A DNA stretch of 64,000 nucleotides from Endomicrobiales bacterium. GTDB taxonomy: Bacteria > Elusimicrobiota > Endomicrobiia > Endomicrobiales > JAFGIL01. Under the pieces are notes generated by a model. It was not told the DNA's origin. It worked only from the letters and a program-made list of their open reading frames with translations, and ran no database searches. Below are positions 1-8,482 of this stretch, piece by piece; within the stretch, counting starts at the first letter, position 1, and each line of letters opens with the position of its first letter. The stretch covers positions 1 to 64,000 of the forward strand of contig JAFGIL010000020.1 in NCBI GenBank assembly GCA_016929635.1. The letters run 5' to 3'. Both the position numbers and the translations under genes were made by a program.

Positions 1-1
1 T

Positions 2-7
2 AGGAGG
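2..7 (+). promoter_or_regulatory. Shine-Dalgarno of tuf
   Basis: AGGAGG lies 5 nt before the ATG at 13. It fixes the start of tuf and shows that the gene is complete although it begins at the window edge. Confidence 0.85.
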
Positions 8-12
8 TAAGT

Positions 13-1218
13 ATGTCCAAGGCAAAATTTGACAGGAGCAAGCCGCACGTAAACATCGGAACGATAGGGCACGTGGATCATGGCAAAACGACGCTGACAG
101 CAGCGATAACAAAGGTGCTGGAAGGCAAGGGTTTGGCGAAGTACATCAGCTATGACGAAGTGGCAAAGGCGAGCGAATCGCAGGGGAGAAGAGACGAGAC
201 AAAGATCCTGACGATAGCAGTGAGCCATGTGGAGTACAGCACGGATAAAAGGCACTATGCACATATAGATTGTCCTGGGCATGCAGACTATGTAAAGAAC
301 ATGATAACCGGAGCAGCGCAGATGGACGGAGCGATACTGGTGGTAAGCGCAGTGGACGGGCCGATGCCGCAGACGAGGGAGCATATATTATTGGCGCGCC
401 AGGTGAACGTACCGAACATAGTGGTATACCTGAACAAGGTGGATGCGGTAGATGACAAGGATTTGCTGGACCTGGTGGAGATGGAAGTAAGGGAGTTATT
501 GACGAAGTATAACTTTCCCGGGGACAAGATACCGGTGATAAGGGGAAGTGCGCTGAAGGCTATGCAGGGAGACAGCAGCGATATAGGTGCGCCGTCAATA
601 ATGAAGCTAGTGGAAGCATGCGATGAGACAATACCGTTGCCGCAGAGGGAAGTAGACAAGGCGTTTTTGATGAGCGTAGAGGACGTGTTTACGATAACGG
701 GGCGGGGAACAGTGGCGACTGGCAGAGTGGAGAGAGGCAAGATAAAGGTGGGAGATGCAGTAGAGATAGTGGGGATACAGGATACGAGGAAGAGTGTAGC
801 GACTGGATTGGAGATGTTCAGGAAGCTGCTGGATGAGGCGCAGGCAGGAGACAATATAGGGATGCTGTTAAGAGGAATAGACAAGGAGCAGGTAGAGCGC
901 GGGCAGGTTATAAGCGCGCCAGGGACGATAACGCCGCATAAGAAGTTTAAGGGGCAGGTGTATGTATTGACCAAGGAAGAGGGAGGCAGGCATACACCGT
1001 TTTTCACTAATTACCGGCCGCAGTTTTATTTCAGGACGACGGATGTTACGGGTATGTGCAGGCTGCCGCAGGGTACAGAGATGGTGATGCCCGGAGATAA
1101 TATAACGATGGACATAGAGTTGATAACGCCGATAGCAATGGAGAAGCAGCTGAGGTTTGCGATAAGAGAAGGCGGACACACTGTAGGCGCGGGCGTTGTC
1201 ACCGAAGTTGTTGAATAA
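13..1218 (+). CDS. tuf: Elongation factor Tu
   Basis: EF-Tu is the GTPase that delivers aminoacyl-tRNA to the ribosomal A site in the cytosol. Seen: P-loop GHVDHGKT at residues 19-26, DCPGH at 86-90, the NKVD guanine-specificity motif near residue 140, and a C-terminal domain ending in GVVTEVVE. The length of 401 residues is normal. The switch I (effector) stretch reads TKILTI at residues 63-68 instead of the usual RGITI; the Mg-coordinating Thr is kept (T67). From memory, planctomycete EF-Tu proteins have a similar replacement, so this is a lineage hint. The codon use is unusual: third positions are mostly A or G, unlike the following genes, except for the last dozen codons. It heads the rpmG-trnW-secE-nusG-rplK-rplA cluster. 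Confidence 0.98.
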   Translation: MSKAKFDRSKPHVNIGTIGHVDHGKTTLTAAITKVLEGKGLAKYISYDEVAKASESQGRRDETKILTIAVSHVEYSTDKRHYAHIDCPGHADYVKNMITGAAQMDGAILVVSAVDGPMPQTREHILLARQVNVPNIVVYLNKVDAVDDKDLLDLVEMEVRELLTKYNFPGDKIPVIRGSALKAMQGDSSDIGAPSIMKLVEACDETIPLPQREVDKAFLMSVEDVFTITGRGTVATGRVERGKIKVGDAVEIVGIQDTRKSVATGLEMFRKLLDEAQAGDNIGMLLRGIDKEQVERGQVISAPGTITPHKKFKGQVYVLTKEEGGRHTPFFTNYRPQFYFRTTDVTGMCRLPQGTEMVMPGDNITMDIELITPIAMEKQLRFAIREGGHTVGAGVVTEVVE

Positions 1219-1240
1219 TAGAAAGTGAAATGAGGATAAA

Positions 1241-1399
1241 ATGGCAGTAAAAAATAGAGTTATAATAACATTGTCTTGCACTACTTGTAAAAATAGAAAC
1301 TATCATTATGCAAGAGGTAAGAAAAAGGACAAAAAGCTTGAAGTAAATAAATTTTGTCCAAAATGCAGAAAGCATACTAAACACAAAGAAACAAAATAG
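1241..1399 (+). CDS. rpmG: 50S ribosomal protein L33
   Basis: Small protein of the large ribosomal subunit, 52 residues. Two CxxC pairs (C13/C16 and C39/C42) would bind zinc, so this is the zinc-containing form of L33. The start ATG follows GAGG (1232-1235) at a short distance and lies 22 nt after tuf. The position between tuf and secE is the usual one in many bacteria. Confidence 0.95.
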   Translation: MAVKNRVIITLSCTTCKNRNYHYARGKKKDKKLEVNKFCPKCRKHTKHKETK

Positions 1400-1481
1400 C
1401 CCGGAGTCGTGAGTTCGGGGTTAAGGGTAATTAAAGGAATAAGTTTTATTAATATCTAAATTATGAACTCATAACTGAATT

Positions 1482-1626
1482 GGGAGTGTCGGTTAATTGG
1501 TACCCCGCACCAAAAAAGTGGGAGCATAAGCTAATTGGCTAAACTGTCGGTCTCCAAAACCGATCTTGAGGGTTCGAGTCCTTCTGCTCCCGGGTTTTTG
1601 GTGCGAGGCGAGTCCTTTCACTCCCG
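1482..1626 (+). pseudogene. Split tRNA-like sequence enclosing tRNA-Trp
   Basis: The flanks of tRNA-Trp themselves look like a tRNA cut in the anticodon loop. The 5' part (1482-1517) has an acceptor strand GGGAGTG and a D-arm with AATTGGTA. The 3' part (1593-1626) ends in CACTCCC plus a G, so the acceptor strands pair over 7 bp. CGCACCAAAAA pairs with TTTTTGGTGCG over 11 bp, 5 bp of which would be the anticodon stem. Without the inner gene the sequence would be about 70 nt. The T-arm is damaged: about 2 nt are missing from the TTCGAGTC loop. I read it as a decayed tRNA copy, or a helix derived from one, holding tRNA-Trp at its tip; it is unlikely to be a working tRNA. Confidence 0.55.
1520..1592 (+). 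tRNA. trnW: tRNA-Trp (anticodon CCA)
   Basis: 73 nt. The acceptor stem is GGGAGCA/TGCTCCC, the anticodon stem TCGGT/ACCGA with loop CTCCAAA (anticodon CCA), and the T-arm has the loop TTCGAGT closed by GAGGG/CCTTC. G1592 is the discriminator base and no CCA is encoded. A tRNA-Trp next to secE is a common arrangement. Confidence 0.93.
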
Positions 1627-1677
1627 TTTTTAGGAAGAGATAAATTATTTCTGCAGTTTTAATAATAAGAGGTCAGC

Positions 1678-1869
1678 ATGAATCAATGGATTAAATCAGC
1701 ATTACAGTTTTTAAGAGAAGCATATTCTGAGTTGAAAAAGGTAACTTGGTTATCAAGGAAAGAAGCAATAGCATCTACGCTTGTTGTCATTATTTTGGTT
1801 GTCATAGTGGCGATGTTTGTTGGTTTTGCTGACTTTGTTTTAGCAAGAATACTGGCAATTTTACTATAA
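1678..1869 (+). CDS. secE: Preprotein translocase subunit SecE
   Basis: Small single-pass subunit of the SecYEG channel in the inner membrane, 63 residues. Residues 3-28 form the amphipathic region with the family pattern FLREAYSELKKVTWLSRKE. One transmembrane helix follows (about residues 31-60). The start is preceded by GAGGT. It lies just upstream of nusG, the classical order. Confidence 0.95.
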   Translation: MNQWIKSALQFLREAYSELKKVTWLSRKEAIASTLVVIILVVIVAMFVGFADFVLARILAILL

Positions 1870-1881
1870 TTGAGGTGAAAA

Positions 1882-2415
1882 ATGGGAGAACGTCAATGGT
1901 ATGTGGTTCATACATATTCCGGGCATGAGGACCATGTTAAATCGAGTCTGGAAAAAGCAGTGGCTAACCTGGGGCTCCAGGACAGGATTCCTCAGATTCT
2001 TGTGCCCACTGAAGAAGTGGTGGAAATAAAGAGAAATAAAAAACACGTAAGAAGAAGGAAGTTTTTTCCCGGATATATTTTTGTCGAAATGACAATAGAC
2101 AACGAGACTTACTGGTTGATACGAAACACCGCGGGGGTTACCGGTTTTTTGGGAGGGGTCAAACCCGCTCCTATGCCTGAGGATGAGGTTAAAAATCTTA
2201 TAGAGCTCACACAGGCGCCTCAAGGCGCTAAACCCAGGCCTATAGTAACTTTCGAAAAGGAAGAAAACGTGAGAATCATAGAAGGTCCTTTCAAGCATTT
2301 TATAGGAGTAGTTGAAGAAGTTAATGAAGAGAAAGGCAAGCTCAAGGTGATGGTTACAATTTTCGGAAGGCCGACACCAGTCGAACTGCATTTTTTGCAG
2401 GTTGAGAAATTATAA
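1882..2415 (+). CDS. nusG: Transcription termination/antitermination factor NusG
   Basis: NusG binds RNA polymerase and couples transcription to translation or Rho. 177 residues: an N-terminal NGN domain (starts ERQWYVVHTYSGHE, contains FPGYIFVEM) and a C-terminal KOW domain (about residues 125-175, with VRIIEGPF and GRPTPVEL). The start follows TGAGGTG, 12 nt after secE, consistent with a secE-nusG operon. Confidence 0.97.
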   Translation: MGERQWYVVHTYSGHEDHVKSSLEKAVANLGLQDRIPQILVPTEEVVEIKRNKKHVRRRKFFPGYIFVEMTIDNETYWLIRNTAGVTGFLGGVKPAPMPEDEVKNLIELTQAPQGAKPRPIVTFEKEENVRIIEGPFKHFIGVVEEVNEEKGKLKVMVTIFGRPTPVELHFLQVEKL

Positions 2416-2449
2416 AATATAAAGCAGAGAGAGAACAGGGAGAAATAAA

Positions 2450-2884
2450 ATGGCTGTAAAAAAGAAAATAAAAACGTTAGTTAAACTTCAGATACCCGCA
2501 GGAAATGCTAATCCTGCTCCGCCGGTGGGTCCGGCGTTGGGGCAACAAGGCGTTAACATAATGGATTTTTGTAAACAGTTTAACGCCAGGACCCAGTCAA
2601 TGGAAGCGGGAATGACCATACCTGTTGTAATAACAGTTTATGAGGACAGGTCGTTTACTTTCATTACAAAAATGCCGCCTGTTTCCGCTTTGGTTAAAAA
2701 AGCTGCAGGAATTGCCAAAGCAAGCGGCGAACCGAATAAAAACAAAGTCGGCAAAATTACGCAAAAGCAGGTAGAAGAAATTGCAAAGGAAAAGATGCCC
2801 GATTTGAACGCAGTTGATCTTGAAGGAGCTATGAGTATAGTACGAGGCACTGCCCGCAGTATGGGTATTGAGGTAGTAGATTAA
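2450..2884 (+). CDS. rplK: 50S ribosomal protein L11
   Basis: L11 forms the stalk base of the large subunit with 23S rRNA. 144 residues, the normal length. Family signatures are the proline-rich N-terminal loop ([19 protein letters not shown]) and the C-terminal RNA-binding domain ending [10 protein letters not shown]. It sits between nusG and rplA as usual. Confidence 0.98.
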   Translation: MAVKKKIKTLVKLQIPAGNANPAPPVGPALGQQGVNIMDFCKQFNARTQSMEAGMTIPVVITVYEDRSFTFITKMPPVSALVKKAAGIAKASGEPNKNKVGKITQKQVEEIAKEKMPDLNAVDLEGAMSIVRGTARSMGIEVVD

Positions 2885-2891
2885 AATATTT

Positions 2892-2930
2892 GTGGGAGTC
2901 CCGGTATATGCCGGAACGATAATAAACCAC
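2892..2930 (+). promoter_or_regulatory. Candidate L1 autoregulatory operator in mRNA
   Basis: Between rplK and rplA the RNA can fold with GTGG/CCAC closing, GGGAG on the 5' side, a CCGG..CCGG hairpin, and CGATAATA on the 3' side. The combination GTGGGAG ... GATAATA ... CCAC resembles the L1 site of 23S rRNA and the known L1-binding site on L1 mRNAs. It ends one base before the AGGAGG of rplA, so bound L1 would block its own translation. The structure is visible; the L1 role is inferred from known systems. Confidence 0.65.
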
Positions 2931-2931
2931 T

Positions 2932-2937
2932 AGGAGG
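2932..2937 (+). promoter_or_regulatory. Shine-Dalgarno of rplA
   Basis: AGGAGG 5 nt before the ATG at 2943, directly next to the candidate L1 operator. Confidence 0.85.
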
Positions 2938-2942
2938 ATATA

Positions 2943-3626
2943 ATGAGCAAAAGATTGGCCGAGACATCTAAACTGGTTGATAAGACAAAACTTTATACTT
3001 TAGCTGAGAGTATAGAGCTTTGTAAGCAGACAGCACGCGCAAAGTTTGATGAAACAGTGGAAGTACACATTCGCTTGGGGATCAACCCAAAACAAAGCGA
3101 CCAATTGGTGAGAGGAACCGTTACTCTGCCGCACGGAATAGGCAAGACAAGAAAAGTTGCAGTTATTGCCCGCGGCGAGAAAGTAAAGGAAGCTGAGTCA
3201 AGCGGTGCTGATGTTGTAGGAGCTGATGAACTTATTGCAAAGATATCGAAAGGCTGGATGGATTTCGATGTTTTAGTCGCCACGCCTGATACAATGAAGG
3301 ATTTGGGGAAACTTGGAAAAATATTAGGCCCGAAAGGTTTGATGCCCAATCCCAAATCCGGCACGGTGACTTTCGAAATAGCAAAGGCCGTTAAAGAATT
3401 GAAATTGGGAAGAGTTGAATATAAAAACGATTCATACGGGATCATTCATTGCCCGGTGGGGAAAGCATCTTTCTCAAAAGAGCAGTTGATTGAAAATGCA
3501 GGAACTCTGATTCATGCTGTAATCCGGGCAAAACCGTCTTCTGCAAAAGGCCAATACCTGAGAAGTATTTCAATATCTTCAACCATGGGGCCTGGCATCA
3601 GATTGGACACAACCCAGAAGTTCTAA
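2943..3626 (+). CDS. rplA: 50S ribosomal protein L1
   Basis: L1 forms the mobile stalk near the E site and in many bacteria represses its own operon. 227 residues, normal length, with the L1 signature region around residues 115-140 ([20 protein letters not shown]). In most bacteria rplJ-rplL-rpoB-rpoC follow; here an unrelated membrane protein starts 6 nt after the stop. Confidence 0.98.
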   Translation: MSKRLAETSKLVDKTKLYTLAESIELCKQTARAKFDETVEVHIRLGINPKQSDQLVRGTVTLPHGIGKTRKVAVIARGEKVKEAESSGADVVGADELIAKISKGWMDFDVLVATPDTMKDLGKLGKILGPKGLMPNPKSGTVTFEIAKAVKELKLGRVEYKNDSYGIIHCPVGKASFSKEQLIENAGTLIHAVIRAKPSSAKGQYLRSISISSTMGPGIRLDTTQKF

Positions 3627-3632
3627 TTTTTA

Positions 3633-4151
3633 ATGATAAGCTTTTTAGAAAACTATTACAAAAAGCTTTTTATTCTAACCTTATTTGGAATCGCATTTGG
3701 ATATTTAGAAGCCTCGGTAGTAATTTACTTAAGAGAGCTGTATTATCCTTTTGGATTTCATGTACCTATCGAAGTCGGCTTTCCCTGGATAAAGTTTGGA
3801 ATTATACCTCAGTTAAAGCCAGTCCCTTTAGAAATCCTGTTTGTAGAGATAGGAAGGGAGATTTCTACAATAATAATGCTTGCAACCTTGGCGTGGATTT
3901 CAGCGGAAAATTGGAAACAGCGCCTGGCTTACTTCCTTTGGCCGTTTGCAATATGGGATATTTTCTACTACATTTTTTTACGGATGATTATTAATTGGCC
4001 GGAATCATTAGGTACGATAGATATTCTATTTTTAATTCCTCTGCCCTGGATTGCACCTGTGTGGATGCCTGTTTTAGGCTCCATGGTTTTTCTCATAACT
4101 TCTATTTTCCTTCTAAAAACAAAAAAAGAAACAGAAAAAAGTGAACAGTAG
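3633..4151 (+). CDS. Conserved multi-pass membrane protein of unknown function
   Basis: 172 residues with about four to five hydrophobic helices and a charged Lys/Glu-rich tail. Recognisable stretches are FGYLEASVVIYLRELYYP near the N-terminus and WDIFYYIFLRMI with LFLIPLPWIAPV in the second half. I believe this matches a widespread family without assigned function, but cannot name it. It starts 6 nt after rplA and overlaps the next gene by 11 nt, so it is probably co-translated with comEC. Confidence 0.75.
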   Translation: MISFLENYYKKLFILTLFGIAFGYLEASVVIYLRELYYPFGFHVPIEVGFPWIKFGIIPQLKPVPLEILFVEIGREISTIIMLATLAWISAENWKQRLAYFLWPFAIWDIFYYIFLRMIINWPESLGTIDILFLIPLPWIAPVWMPVLGSMVFLITSIFLLKTKKETEKSEQ

Positions 4152-6366
4152 TCTGCTGCAATTTATTATCAGGCGCTTTCTTATTCTTATCACTGTTATT
4201 TATATTTTAATCCTTGTGTTTTTAAATACGCAGGGTTTTTTTAATTTGGCCCCACAAAACAACATCTTTTGGCATATCGTCCCCGGACAGGTCGAGGTTG
4301 AAGGAGTAGTCAGGTCACAGCCAAGGAATAAGAGAAATAAATCTTATGTAGTTTTGGAAGCAAGTTCGTTAGATGGCAAAGATGTCTCCGGTAAGGTATT
4401 GGTAAGTTATGCTTCTGACATTGCTGATATAGAACCCGGTGATGTTTTAAAAATAACAGGACAGATCAAAAAACCGCACCAGAACACAAATCCCGGCGGG
4501 TTTGACTATGCAAGATATTTAAGCAGGCAGAAAATATATTCACTTCTGTATGCCCGCGAAATTATAAAAACCTCGCATAAAGCAATACCATTCTATAAAT
4601 CGCTGGCATTAAAAATACGCAGCAGTATGATATCTGCAATTAAAAATAACCTCCCGGGACTGGAAGGAGTCTTGTTGTCAAAAATGCTTGTAGGCGAAAG
4701 GTCCAGGCTGCCGGAAGACGAGAAAGAAAAATTTGTCGATGCAGGAGTGATGCATGTTCTGGTTGTAAGCGGCATGCATGTGGGCTACTGTGTAGCAATA
4801 TTCTGGGGGCTTTTCAGGTTATTGGGGCTTTCATACAGACGGGCTGCGCTTTTTACAATTCCTTTTATCCCGATTTATGCGTTGGTTACAGGGGCTAATC
4901 CTCCGGTATTACGTGCGAGTATGATGGCGATTTTTATAATCATTTCCTTAAGCCTTGCAAGAGAGTCAAATATATATCAATCCCTGAGCATTGCGGCTTT
5001 GACCATTCTTATTCTCAATCCGCAGGCTCTTTTTACTGCCAGTTTTCAGCTTTCTTTTGCTGCAACTCTAGGAATAGTGTATATCTATCCTTTCTTAAAT
5101 AAAGCAATTAACCCTGAAAATAATTTTCTTAATGAAGAAGATAAATTAAGAAAAATTGTCAGGTTTTTACAGTGGCCGCTAAGGCTATTTATGGTATCTT
5201 TTGCCGCACAACTCGCAGTGAGTCCATTAATTGCATATTATTTTAACAAAATATCGCTTATCGGCATTCTGACAAATATGTTTGTCATACCTTTAGTGGG
5301 CATAATAATTGCAGCAGGCCTTGTTTTATACATTATTAACACAGCTTTGCCGGGGTTGGTTTTTTTGATAAGTTTTATTGCATCAATAAATTATTATCTG
5401 TTAAAAATGCTTACATTTATCGTTGACTATTTTTCAAGCTTGCCAGGAGCAACACTGCAGTTACCCACCCCCTCAATATTTTTTATAATCTGCTACTATA
5501 TATTTCTTATTTGTGTTTTTCAAATAAAGAAATATCCTAAAACCCGGTATATATTAGGATTACTGGTAATGCTTTCAGTATTAAACACATATTTTAGAAG
5601 CATCAGGCTTAAGAAATGCTTGGATATTACTTTTCTGGATGTTGGTTACGGTGATGCAATACATTTAAGATTTCCTAACGGCCAAAACTGGCTTATAGAC
5701 ACAGGGGGCAGTTATAATCCATTGTTTGATATAGGAGAGAGAGTCATATATCCTTATTTGTCAGGCAAAGGTATCAGAACTCTTGATAAGGTGATAATTA
5801 CAAATCCAAATTATCCGCGCTACGGAGGCCTAAAAGAAATTGCTAAAGATATTGTTATAAAGGAGATTATTTACAGCCCGCAGGTTGATTTCAGCCAAGA
5901 ATACTTTGATTTATTGAAATTGACTGGTGATAAAAAAATACCTTTTCGTGAAGCCTGGGCAGGAGATGTTTTTAAAATTGCAGATGCTGCAGTATCTGTT
6001 ATCTCTCCTGCCAGGCTTTTTGCAAGAAGGGATGATAACTGTTTGATTTTATTGCTGGATTATCATAATCATAGAGTTTTATTTACCAGTGATATGGGAG
6101 AAAACGCAGAAAGATTACTTTCAGATTCCAATCTGAATATAGAAACCGATATGCTTCAGCTTCCCAAGCATGGCCTTAGAAAGCTGTCGGATATTTTTAT
6201 TAAGAAAACCGGAGCTGATTTTATAGTAGTATCTACAAGCAGAAAAAATCCGGATGGGATAGAAGGATTTCACGATAAAAGTATATACTCAACAAAAGAA
6301 ATGGGTGCCATCAAAATTTCTTTATCTAAGAATAAAATAATAAAGATAGAAAGATTTTTAGAATAA
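4141..6366 (+). CDS. comEC: ComEC/Rec2-family DNA uptake channel with degenerate nuclease domain
   Basis: ComEC forms the inner-membrane channel for single-stranded DNA in natural transformation. 741 residues with a GTG start: N-terminal membrane/OB-like region (1-150), competence domain (about 170-450, with the LLSKMLVGERS and VVSGMHVGY motifs), C-terminal helices, and a metallo-beta-lactamase-like domain from about residue 495 (DVGYGDAIHLRF, LIDTGG). The metal-binding THxHxDHxGG motif is replaced by TNPNYPRYGG and the later HHG by PKHG, so all main ligands are missing. In ComEC this domain is thought to degrade the strand that is not taken up, so here it is probably inactive. It ends 9 nt from a convergent gene. 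Confidence 0.88.
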   Translation: MNSSLLQFIIRRFLILITVIYILILVFLNTQGFFNLAPQNNIFWHIVPGQVEVEGVVRSQPRNKRNKSYVVLEASSLDGKDVSGKVLVSYASDIADIEPGDVLKITGQIKKPHQNTNPGGFDYARYLSRQKIYSLLYAREIIKTSHKAIPFYKSLALKIRSSMISAIKNNLPGLEGVLLSKMLVGERSRLPEDEKEKFVDAGVMHVLVVSGMHVGYCVAIFWGLFRLLGLSYRRAALFTIPFIPIYALVTGANPPVLRASMMAIFIIISLSLARESNIYQSLSIAALTILILNPQALFTASFQLSFAATLGIVYIYPFLNKAINPENNFLNEEDKLRKIVRFLQWPLRLFMVSFAAQLAVSPLIAYYFNKISLIGILTNMFVIPLVGIIIAAGLVLYIINTALPGLVFLISFIASINYYLLKMLTFIVDYFSSLPGATLQLPTPSIFFIICYYIFLICVFQIKKYPKTRYILGLLVMLSVLNTYFRSIRLKKCLDITFLDVGYGDAIHLRFPNGQNWLIDTGGSYNPLFDIGERVIYPYLSGKGIRTLDKVIITNPNYPRYGGLKEIAKDIVIKEIIYSPQVDFSQEYFDLLKLTGDKKIPFREAWAGDVFKIADAAVSVISPARLFARRDDNCLILLLDYHNHRVLFTSDMGENAERLLSDSNLNIETDMLQLPKHGLRKLSDIFIKKTGADFIVVSTSRKNPDGIEGFHDKSIYSTKEMGAIKISLSKNKIIKIERFLE

Positions 6367-6375
6367 GAATAGATC

Positions 6376-7515
6376 CTAATTTCCCTGGGTTGGCAGATGA
6401 ATAATAAAAGTCGAGCCTTTATTTATTTTGCTTTTTACCTCTATTTTACCATTATGCTTCTCTATTATTTCTTTAGCAACAGCTAGTCCCAAACCTATAC
6501 CTTTTGTTTTTGTTGTAAAGAAAGGTTCGAATATATTTTTTAAGTGCTTTTTGTCTATGCCGCTTCCGGTATCGTTGATTTCAATTTTAACATGGTTGTT
6601 TTTTGACTTCGTATTAATTGATATTTTTCCACCTTTAGGCATAGATTGGGCCGCATTGCTGATAATATTCCTTAATACTTGTTTCATCCTCAGGGGATCA
6701 ACATAAATGCTGCCTATGGTTGAGGGAATCTTCATCTTTGTTTTTATATTTGATTTTAGCGGAACAATATCGAGGCCTTCCTGAAGCAGGGATTTTAGCG
6801 AAATCTTTGCTTTTTCTATCTTTCTTTCTTTTGAAAAGTGCAGAAGGTCATCCAGCGTTTTCTTAGATTCCTGTAATGCCTTATAAAGTATCGAAAAGTA
6901 CTTATTTATTTTGGTGTTTTTGGTTTTAAAGGAGCTTTTAAGTAGAAAAGACGCGTTCTCTATTATTCCCAGAAGATTCCTGAGGTCATGCCCTACTCCT
7001 GAAGCAACCTTTCCTATGGCAGCCAGTCTTTCGGAATATATTAATTTGTCTCTGGTATTTTTTAGTTCATTTATGGTTTGCTTTAATTTCTCATTTGTTT
7101 CAGAAAGCTCACCGATATAGATATTTCTTTCTCTTTTTAGCCTGATTATTTTCACGTTTCTTTCAATGCTGTGTAAAAAATCCTTTATTTCGAAAGGTTT
7201 CATAATATAATCAACAGCCCCGAGCCTTAGTGCTTCGATGGGGGTAGTCTCGCTGATAAACCCTGTAATTATTATTACGTCACTTTCTTCTTTGCCTCTC
7301 TGTATCTCTCTTAGTCTTTTCATGACTTCAATGCCGTCAATTTTAGGCATTTTTATATCAAGGATAAGGATATCGAAGAACTCATTTCTGATTTTTTCAA
7401 TAGCCTCTTCTCCGCCCAGGGCTTTGTCAACCCTGTACCCTTCATCGCTTAAAACCCTTGTTAACATTGTACAGAAACCAGGGTCATCATCAATTACCAG
7501 AAATTTTTCAGTCAT
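6376..7515 (-). CDS. Hybrid response regulator / histidine kinase
   Basis: 379 residues, no membrane segment, so cytosolic. Order: receiver domain (about 1-120; acidic D9-D11, phosphoacceptor D53, K of IMKPFE), a coiled-coil linker (about 120-165), then a kinase core with H-box GHDLRNLLG and HATPase motifs NIISNAAQS, DTGSGI and GIGLGLAVAKEI. A receiver placed before the kinase suggests it takes phosphate from another kinase and adjusts its own output. No partner regulator is adjacent. It is transcribed away from nadK and converges on comEC. Confidence 0.9.
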   Translation of the reverse strand: MTEKFLVIDDDPGFCTMLTRVLSDEGYRVDKALGGEEAIEKIRNEFFDILILDIKMPKIDGIEVMKRLREIQRGKEESDVIIITGFISETTPIEALRLGAVDYIMKPFEIKDFLHSIERNVKIIRLKRERNIYIGELSETNEKLKQTINELKNTRDKLIYSERLAAIGKVASGVGHDLRNLLGIIENASFLLKSSFKTKNTKINKYFSILYKALQESKKTLDDLLHFSKERKIEKAKISLKSLLQEGLDIVPLKSNIKTKMKIPSTIGSIYVDPLRMKQVLRNIISNAAQSMPKGGKISINTKSKNNHVKIEINDTGSGIDKKHLKNIFEPFFTTKTKGIGLGLAVAKEIIEKHNGKIEVKSKINKGSTFIIHLPTQGN

Positions 7516-7600
7516 TAAAATTATGTCTCCTTTGGGGGTAATCTATGGAATAGTTTACAAAACTTATTTAGTAATTTCAAGAGATAAACATCAGCATTTT

Positions 7601-7609
7601 TGCTATAAT
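7601..7609 (+). promoter_or_regulatory. Extended -10 promoter for nadK
   Basis: TGCTATAAT is a perfect extended -10 element (TG, one base, TATAAT) in the gap between the divergent kinase and nadK genes. No good -35 is seen, as is typical for extended -10 promoters. It would give a leader of about 40 nt containing the GGGAGG of nadK. Confidence 0.6.
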
Positions 7610-7657
7610 ATATAGAATATAAATTAATATTTAGCATGTTTATATGGGAGGGACAGG

Positions 7658-8482
7658 ATGAAGAAAGTAGGTATTATTTTTAATCCTGAGAAACCAAAAG
7701 CAAGAAAAGAACTCACCAAATTATCCGGTTGGCTAAAAAGAAAGAAATGCAGTGTTATTTCCATGCCATCTTCGAATAAAAAGATTTCCAGTTTGGATTT
7801 TGCCTTAACCCTGGGGGGTGATGGAACCATGCTGAAAGCAAGCAGAATGCTTGCTTCTGCGAGGATTCCGGTTCTGGGAATAAACCTGGGGTCTCTGGGA
7901 TTTCTTGCCGAAACAAATCCGAAAGAAGTTTATACTCTATTACAGGATATTCTTAATGATAGATATAGAGTTGAAGAACGTATGATGCTCTCTGTTACGA
8001 TTAAATCTAATAAAAAGCTGACAAAAAATTATGCCCTTAATGATGTTATTATCCATTCAGGAAAAGATAACAGGGTAGTTACTGTTACTGCAGAGATAAA
8101 TGATGAATTCGTGGCAGACTATATAGGAGACGGGATAATAGTTGCTACCCCGACCGGCTCTACAGCTTATTCGTTGGCCGCAAACGGGCCTATTGTTCAT
8201 CCTGTGCTTTCTGTTTTCATACTTACTCCTATTTGTCCGCATACATTGACGCAGAGGCCGCTGATTGTTCCTAGTCAAAGCCGTTTAACACTTAATCTGG
8301 ATTCTAAAATAAAAGAGTCAAAACCTGTTTTGTCTATAGATGGCCAGATAAATCATATATTAAATAAGGGTGATTTGATTAAAATCTCAGCTTCAAATGA
8401 ATCATTGAGGTTGATAGTAAATCCGAGAAGAAAGTATTTAAAAGTCCTAAGGACAAAGCTTAAATGGGGTGAACGCGGATAA
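7658..8482 (+). CDS. nadK: NAD kinase
   Basis: Phosphorylates NAD to NADP using ATP or polyphosphate. 274 residues. GGDGT at 53-57 is the catalytic loop; GINLGSLGFLAE and TPTGSTAYSLAANGP are the other family motifs. The start is supported by GGGAGG about 7 nt upstream. It overlaps recN by up to 14 nt, and nadK-recN is a common pair. Confidence 0.96.
   Translation: MKKVGIIFNPEKPKARKELTKLSGWLKRKKCSVISMPSSNKKISSLDFALTLGGDGTMLKASRMLASARIPVLGINLGSLGFLAETNPKEVYTLLQDILNDRYRVEERMMLSVTIKSNKKLTKNYALNDVIIHSGKDNRVVTVTAEINDEFVADYIGDGIIVATPTGSTAYSLAANGPIVHPVLSVFILTPICPHTLTQRPLIVPSQSRLTLNLDSKIKESKPVLSIDGQINHILNKGDLIKISASNESLRLIVNPRRKYLKVLRTKLKWGERG

Noticed and set aside
288-1007. 239-codon open frame on the minus strand inside tuf, and another at 868-1281
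   Set aside because: They are shadows of the A/G-ending codon use of tuf; no ribosome site, no recognisable domain.
1404-1475. Regulatory stem between rpmG and tRNA-Trp (GAGTTC/GAACTC)
   Set aside because: The pairing is only 6-8 nt and could be chance in AT-rich sequence; no known leader motif was recognised.
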